From Amoebophrya sp. A120 (taxonomy: Eukaryota; Sar; Dinophyceae; Syndiniales; Amoebophryaceae), in the NCBI GenBank assembly GCA_905178155.1, contig CAJINV010000009.1, forward strand, positions 2,705,373-2,769,372: a DNA stretch of 64,000 nucleotides. The letters are read 5' to 3'. A program made the position numbers and the translations under genes. How positions within the stretch are numbered: the first letter of the stretch is position 1; each line of letters opens with the position of its first letter. The notes beneath the pieces are model-generated. The model was not told where the DNA came from. It saw only the letters and a list, made by a program, of their open reading frames with translations, and made no database searches. This document shows, one piece after another, positions 62,401-64,000 of the stretch.

Positions 62401-64000
62401 GGCGAACAAAATTTCGCGCCATGCGATATTGTCACTTACAGCGTCTCATCAAATGCAAAAATGTCTGGGTCTGGAAGATTCTGACACTTGTCATGCACGT
62501 TTTGCATGAGCCATGATGTCTGTAATGCATACCCTAGCAACACAGATTTTTTGAGGGCTTCTTGATGCGTATTCCGCATGCCAAATGCCTTCTCAGCGTA
62601 GCAAGAATTGCATTCCCTTTGGTACTCATGCAATACAGATTTTTTTGGAATCCAAATGCAGCATCACAAGTTGCACTCTTCCAGACCCAGACATTTTTAC
62701 AGTTGATAGGTCTTCTCCCTTCTCCGCCCATGGCACGGCAAGCAGCATGTTCGTATGTTCTATCACTTGATAATCGTCCGGAGCTGCGCCGGAGGCTGAG
62801 ATACCGACAAGCTGCTGCTGCTGAAACTGCGCTTTCCGCTGCAAGTCACGAAACAGCCGCCGCTCCTTGAAGCCCTGCTTCGTGAGGTGGTGCTCCTCCT
62901 GAAGTGGTCCCCCGTCCCCGCCGTCGGAAGCAGGTACTAGATTTTCCTTCTTCAGACGCAGGATATCCTAAGTAAAAACGTACCCACACCAGAGTTGTAA
63001 TGCAGATTTGCAGTTACAGGAAGATTCGTAATGCGCATCCCCATGAGAGCCATTTCCAGTCGTGTTTTGGAATTTGTGATGCTGTGAACAGGATGAGCAG
63101 ATGAATCTGTGACGCGGCTGCACTTGCTAACCTGCACTACACTGCAGAGTGCAACTTGTCATGCGCGACTCACAAAACTCCTAGGTTTGAGTTGCAAAAT
63201 ATCCATCCTGACTCTGGTGTGGGTACGTTTTTACTCAGGATACAGGAAGCCACTGAGGTACCCCTTCGTTTCATCCGCGTCAAAACTGAAGCCATCCTGC
63301 CACAACTTCACGGCCTGCGTCGGGGGTTTTTGTTCTTCCGGTAGAAGGAGCCCCTTCAGATCCTCCTCCTTGATTCGCTCGGGCGGGGGTCCGTTGAAAT
63401 TGATCCGGTAGCTCCTTGGGAGCCTCTGGTACCAGTACACGCTGGTTGATGCTTATCCAAGAAAAAAACTGTGTTTAGTGTAACTTTCTTTCGCTGACAG
63501 CATCACAAATTTGCTCTACATTGTCATGCGTGGCTTGTAAGGGAAAACACACACGAATAGTGGACTTCATGGCTGTCTGGCATGACAGGTGTGACTCTGT
63601 TGCATGTTCTGCAACACAAATTTACACTTACACAGTTTTTTTCTTCCATAATGCTTGGGGCATTGGCGGAGGCTGGAACACGTCGAGCACGACGCCTTCG
63701 TTTCGCTCCAAGTGGTCTTTTACAAAGGGCAAGGGGTAGATGTCCGGGCTGGGCTCCGGATCCGTGTCGGCGCCGTCCTTCCCCCAAAGCGTCCCCTCCT
63801 GGTAGCGCAGCCAGTTGACTGTCCAGGCGGCGTATATCTTCTCATGATCCTTCCGCGCCGGCCGGACGATCGGATGGAACCCCCAAACGCCCACACTCGA
63901 CGTGTACCTCATCGCGACAGCAACTTTGCCACGCCAGGAATTGTCTCCTCGTTTATGAACTGCTATTTCCGCCTCAGGAAACTTGGTGGGGACGAACTCG
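38412..64000 (-). CDS. Giant multi-module protein of unknown function, 5' end off the right edge
   Basis: Exons are the gaps between the introners listed from 38636 to 63650. They join in one open frame of about 11.4 kb, roughly 3,800 residues, ending at the TAG 38412-38414. The protein consists of at least eight diverged copies of a module of about 400-500 residues. Recurring blocks appear in fixed order: PEIFVLVDTRE; VIAWQLK...TIVLTVLFF; a Pro-rich linker; LAWFLWVWLRY; GFILPLHGSTLA; VFFLMGYVMPLG; RLLVDLTG; FPFLRIDL. The hydrophobic blocks are about 12-20 residues, short for membrane helices, and the DTRE and LDLTG blocks resemble alternating beta-alpha units; both remarks are inference. The C-terminus has a basic tail (KEKRKSTGKNRRSRKRRRRG) that could be a nuclear signal. 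No known family is recognised. It could in principle be two genes, but no stop or start breaks the chain. Confidence 0.8.
38636..38808. mobile_element. Introner, family A, no clear TSD
   Basis: Left TATCAATTGCGAAAGTACCG, right end TATACTTTTGCAATGCATA. The flanks GAATG and GGTAG do not match, yet removing the element plus five bases keeps frame (SAAETT joined to GKTLNFDEPLD). Confidence 0.82.
38879..39141. mobile_element. Introner, family B
   Basis: Left TATCAGATGCAAATATGTCT, right end CAGACATATCTGCAGTGCAT then A. TSD TGAGC/TGCGC, one mismatch. Confidence 0.9.
39201..39310. mobile_element. Introner, family H
   Basis: Left TATCCACAGGAAAAAACCCA, right end GGTTTTTTTTTTGTGGATA. Exact TSD CTTCC. 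At 110 bp it is the shortest element in the window. Confidence 0.92.
39637..39893. mobile_element. Introner, family B
   Basis: Left TATCGATTGCAAACATGTCT, right end CAGACATTTTTGCATTTGAT then A. TSD CAGAA/CAGAG, one mismatch. Confidence 0.91.
40224..40373. mobile_element. Introner, family A
   Basis: Left TATGCTGTGCAAAAGTATCG, right end ATACTTTTGCAATGCATA. Exact TSD GTGCG. Confidence 0.93.
40439..40563. mobile_element. Introner, family H
   Basis: Left TATCCCGAAGAAAAAAAGTA, right end GGAGGTCCTTTTTTGTGCAT then A. Exact TSD GCCTT. Confidence 0.91.
40611..40759. mobile_element. Introner, family A
   Basis: Left TATCCTGTGCAAAAGTATCG, right end GATGCGTTTGCATTTCATA. Exact TSD CCCTT. The exon between it and the family H copy is only 42 nt. 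Confidence 0.93.
41108..41363. mobile_element. Introner, family B
   Basis: Left TATCAAATGTAGAAATGTCT, right end CCAGGGATTTTTACATTTGA then TA. Exact TSD TTTGG. Confidence 0.93.
41430..41703. mobile_element. Introner, family B
   Basis: Left TATCAACTGCAAAAAGAAAA then ATGTCTGCGTCTGG, right end CCCAGACACTTTTGCAATGC then ATA. Exact TSD TCCCC. Confidence 0.92.
41871..42044. mobile_element. Introner, family A
   Basis: Left TATCCTTTGCAAAAGTATCG, right end GCGATGCTTTTACAATGCAT then A. TSD ACCAC/GCCAC, one mismatch. Confidence 0.9.
42523..42826. mobile_element. Introner, family C
   Basis: Left TATCCTAGGTAAAAACATCC, right end GGGATGTTTTTACTCAGGAT then A. TSD TCCTC/TCATC, one mismatch. Confidence 0.9.
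43117..43322. mobile_element. Introner, family E
   Basis: Left TATGGAGAGAAAAAAGTTTG, right end CGAACTTTTTTTCTTTGATA. Exact TSD CTCGC. Confidence 0.92.
43690..43830. repeat. CCTCAGAAGGCCAA tandem repeats
   Basis: About five degenerate copies of GGCCTCAGAAGGCCAA in the left part of the nested element. Confidence 0.8.
44827..44886. repeat. 60-bp perfect palindrome
   Basis: The 30 bases beginning TCGTCGGCCAGGGCAGCC are followed immediately by their exact inverse, with no loop. It lies between GGAATCACGTTT-type repeats at 44530-44620 and their inverse at about 44950-44995, so it is the centre of a larger foldback. Confidence 0.95.
45200..46680. repeat. Irregular GCGCGCGCAGCGCGCG repeat array
   Basis: About ten or more units of roughly 100-160 bp, each with a GC-only stretch such as GCGCGCGCAGCGCGCG followed by AAATTTTTT-like runs. 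Unit lengths vary, and it has no convincing coding sequence. Confidence 0.75.
47713..48037. mobile_element. Introner, family F
   Basis: Left TATTGTGAGGAAAAATCCTC, right end GGGATTTTTCACTTTGATA. Exact TSD ACTCG (47708-47712, 48038-48042). Confidence 0.92.
48385..48692. mobile_element. Introner, family D
   Basis: Left TATGGAAGCGTCAGGATTGA, right end TTCGATCCTGACACATCCAT then A. Exact TSD GAGCC. Confidence 0.93.
48780..49032. mobile_element. Introner, family B
   Basis: Left TATCGAGTACTGCAAATATG, right end CAGACATATTTGCAGTGCAT then A. Exact TSD TGCAG. Confidence 0.92.
49609..49921. mobile_element. Introner, family F, no clear TSD
   Basis: Left TATCGCAAGGAAAAGTCCCC, right end GGGGATTTTTCATTTGGATA. 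The flanks ACCGG and GAAGA differ, but removal of element plus five bases keeps frame in module 7. Confidence 0.82.
50575..50792. mobile_element. Introner, family G, splitting a conserved block
   Basis: Left TATCCACAGTAAAAAATCTA, right end AAGTTCGTATTACATA. Exact TSD GTGTC (GACAC on the coding strand). Excision rebuilds QILILVDTQAEALKVATAL, matching the same block in other modules. Confidence 0.93.
50823..51089. mobile_element. Introner, family B
   Basis: Left TATGCATTGCAAATATGTCT, right end CAGACATATTTGCAGTTGAT then A. TSD GTCGA/GTAGA, one mismatch. A 25-nt exon remains between this and the family G copy. Confidence 0.9.
51135..51270. mobile_element. Introner, family A
   Basis: Left TATCCTGTGCAAAAGTATCG, right end CGATACTTTTGCATTACATA. 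Exact TSD CCGCA. Confidence 0.94.
51516..51937. mobile_element. Introner, family C, with a nested 130-bp insertion (reverse orientation)
   Basis: Left TATCCTGATTAAAAACGTCC, right end GGACGTTTTTACACAGGATA. TSD CGAGG/CGAGA, one mismatch. At 422 bp it exceeds its relatives (about 280 bp), mainly because of an insertion near the right end. Confidence 0.9.
51772..51901. mobile_element. 130-bp insertion nested in a family C introner
   Basis: It is bounded by the 9-bp direct repeat GACAACTCT (51763-51771 and 51902-51910), which occurs once in other family C copies. It is AT-rich with no evident terminal inverted repeats. Confidence 0.7.
52849..53116. mobile_element. Introner, family B
   Basis: Left TATCAAATGCAAAAATGTCT, right end CAGACATTTTTGCATTTGAT then ATAA. 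TSD TGTAC (52844-52848, 53117-53121) if three extra bases (TAA) are counted within the element. The frame is kept on this reading. Confidence 0.88.
53359..53488. mobile_element. Introner, family I
   Basis: Left TATGGCGTTCTCAACTGTGC, right end TGAGAGCGCCATA. Exact TSD GAGTC (53354-53358, 53489-53493). Length 130 bp. Confidence 0.92.
53866..54181. mobile_element. Introner, family K (F-like ends)
   Basis: Left TATCACAATGAAAAACGCCC, right end GGGGCATTTTTCACGGTAAT then A. TSD CTCTG/CTCCG, one mismatch; the frame is kept. Confidence 0.89.
54759..55027. mobile_element. Introner, family B
   Basis: Left TATGCAGTGCAAATATGTCT, right end CAGACATATTTGCATTTGAT then A. TSD TTGGA/TTGAA, one mismatch. Confidence 0.91.
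55558..55869. mobile_element. Probable intron of another element type
   Basis: The reading frame is closed here on all minus-strand readings and resumes on either side. The ends TACCTCCCCTAAG and GGGAGTATA are weak inverted repeats. The flanks share only TGC, and removing the segment plus TGC keeps frame. It lacks the frequent GCATGACAAA words of the other families. Confidence 0.5.
56143..56269. mobile_element. Introner, family H
   Basis: Left TATTCCGAGAACTTTATTTT, right end CAATTTATTTCACGGAATA. Exact TSD ACTGG (56138-56142, 56270-56274). Confidence 0.9.
56794..57074. mobile_element. Introner, family B
   Basis: Left TATCAAATGCAAAAGTGCTT, right end CCAGACACTTTTGCATTTGA then TA. Exact TSD TCACG. 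Confidence 0.92.
57252..57523. mobile_element. Introner, family J (I-like core)
   Basis: Left TATGGCTTGCTCAGATGTTA, right end CACCCGAGCGGGGTATA. Exact TSD AGGCG. A shared AATCTCAAACGTTACA core near both ends resembles family I. Confidence 0.88.
58125..58476. mobile_element. Introner, family F, splitting a conserved block
   Basis: Left TATCGCGACGAGAAATCCCC, right end GATTTCTCATTCTGGTA (GTA end). Exact TSD CCGTC. Excision rebuilds FFLTGYLAPPGP, matching FFLTGYLTPFG in module 5. Confidence 0.93.
59374..60537. mobile_element. Introner, family D, enlarged by a nested insertion (reverse orientation)
   Basis: Left TATGGATGTGTCAGAGTTGA, right end TTCGATCCTGACACTTCCAT then A. Exact TSD GCCCT (59369-59373, 60538-60542). 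Its halves match the inverted copy at 48385, separated by about 830 bp of unrelated DNA. Confidence 0.91.
59450..60280. mobile_element. About 830-bp insertion nested in a family D introner
   Basis: It lies between ATAAAATC (59448) and the point where similarity to family D resumes (about 60290). ATCAA occurs at both edges and may be a target duplication. It contains GGCGACC/GGTCGCC and GCTCGC/GCGAGC hairpins near the left end, a stretch resembling CCCTAAA telomere repeats (59890-59990) and an A run. The exact ends are uncertain. Confidence 0.65.
60589..60831. mobile_element. Introner, family I
   Basis: Left TATGGCGCTCTCAAATGTTA, right end CATGATCTGAGAACGCCATA. Exact TSD CCGAC (60584-60588, 60832-60836). 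Confidence 0.92.
61323..61536. mobile_element. Introner, family L (F-like ends), no clear TSD
   Basis: Left TATCAAGATGAAAGCGCCTC, right end GGCGCCATTTTTCAATTTGG then TA. The flanks GCTCC and GGTTT differ. Removing element plus five bases keeps frame (HKKP joined to DDPAPP). Confidence 0.8.
61594..61856. mobile_element. Introner, family B
   Basis: Left TATAAAATGCAAAAGTGTCT, right end GCAGACATATTTGCAACGCA then TA. Exact TSD CGTCT. Confidence 0.92.
61901..62111. mobile_element. Introner, family E
   Basis: Left TATCGCAAGAAAAAAGTGTT, right end AACACTTTTTTCCTGGGATA. Exact TSD CCTCT. Very similar to the copy at 27013. Confidence 0.94.
62447..62708. mobile_element. Introner, family B
   Basis: Left CATCAAATGCAAAAATGTCT (CAT start), right end CAGACATTTTTACAGTTGAT then A. 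TSD CGTCT/GGTCT, one mismatch. Confidence 0.9.
62964..63242. mobile_element. Introner, family C
   Basis: Left TATCCTAAGTAAAAACGTAC, right end GTACGTTTTTACTCAGGATA. Exact TSD CAGGA. Very similar to the copy at 7372. Confidence 0.93.
63454..63650. mobile_element. Introner, family E
   Basis: Left TATCCAAGAAAAAAACTGTG, right end CACAGTTTTTTTCTTCCATA. Exact TSD ATGCT (63449-63453, 63651-63655). Confidence 0.92.

Larger units (their letters stand above)
60590..62760 (-). other. Giant protein, module 2
   Basis: Blocks: EHTNMLLAVPWAEK; VPYAVFVSAEGDKGQLIIVA, which becomes continuous only after removing the introner at 61901; a linker of about 40 residues with many PPPP runs; LYYFLIFWLGN; and SVAYYLMGFFAKFL. 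The Pro-rich linker is the most extreme of the series. Confidence 0.6.
62709..64000 (-). other. Giant protein, module 1 (partial)
   Basis: Holds the later blocks of a module: AAWTVNWLRYQEG (WF block), NEGVVLDVFQPP (FILPL block) and TKGYLSGFLYP (GY block). It is open to the right edge. Confidence 0.55.

Noticed and set aside
1-64000. tRNA, rRNA, snRNA or riboswitch genes.
   Set aside because: No cloverleaf, rRNA core or other RNA consensus was recognised on reading either strand. A covariance-model search could still find divergent small RNAs.

Overview
This window looks like nuclear DNA of a dinoflagellate-grade alveolate, most likely an Amoebophrya-type (Syndiniales) parasite. The coding sequence is eukaryotic: long minus-strand genes rich in Ser, Pro, Glu and Asp low-complexity tracts. 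They are cut by a dense population of short inverted-repeat elements that behave as introns without the GT-AG rule. Non-canonical introns and introner elements are, to my knowledge, reported for Amoebophrya genomes. The taxon is an inference; the introner structure is read directly.

Layout. (1) 1-15728, minus strand: one SET-domain (SMYD-like) methyltransferase gene, open at the left edge, with 18 complete introners and part of a 19th. (2) 17059-17605: a 547-bp inverted-repeat element at the end of the next gene. (3) 17567-21302, minus: a sulfite-oxidase-like molybdenum enzyme with six introners. (4) 21303-25826: mostly non-coding, with a GC-extreme island at 24536-24930. (5) 25827-29870: a duplicated segment with a small unknown gene (one copy carrying introners, one not), then a truncated trehalase copy between 44-bp direct repeats. 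(6) 30334-33901, minus: an intact GH37 trehalase with one introner, followed by a hypothetical ORF (34103-35056) and 3.3 kb of repeat-rich non-coding DNA. (7) 38412-64000, minus: one giant gene, open at the right edge, with 37 introners plus one doubtful intron. It encodes about 3,800 residues made of at least eight diverged copies of a module I do not recognise.

Introners. I found 64 elements in ten or so terminal-repeat families, here called A-L (arbitrary letters). Nearly all start with TAT and end with ATA. By my hand count about 44 are flanked by an exact 5-bp target-site duplication (TSD), about 15 by one with a single mismatch, and 3 by none. Removing an element plus one 5-nt copy keeps the reading frame at every junction I could test (18 in the SET gene, 6 in sulfite oxidase, 1 in trehalase, 37 in the giant gene). 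An exon is therefore the gap between two listed introners, keeping one TSD copy. Several families are present in both orientations relative to transcription and are still removed in frame. Four introners carry further insertions, including a 3.9-kb and a 1.4-kb inverted-repeat element.

The genes do not form an evident pathway. The sulfite oxidase and trehalase are metabolic enzymes, the SET protein is a probable protein methyltransferase, and the giant modular protein is unassigned. No rRNA, tRNA, CRISPR array or bacterial operon structure was seen. Consistent minus-strand coding fits unidirectional gene arrays.
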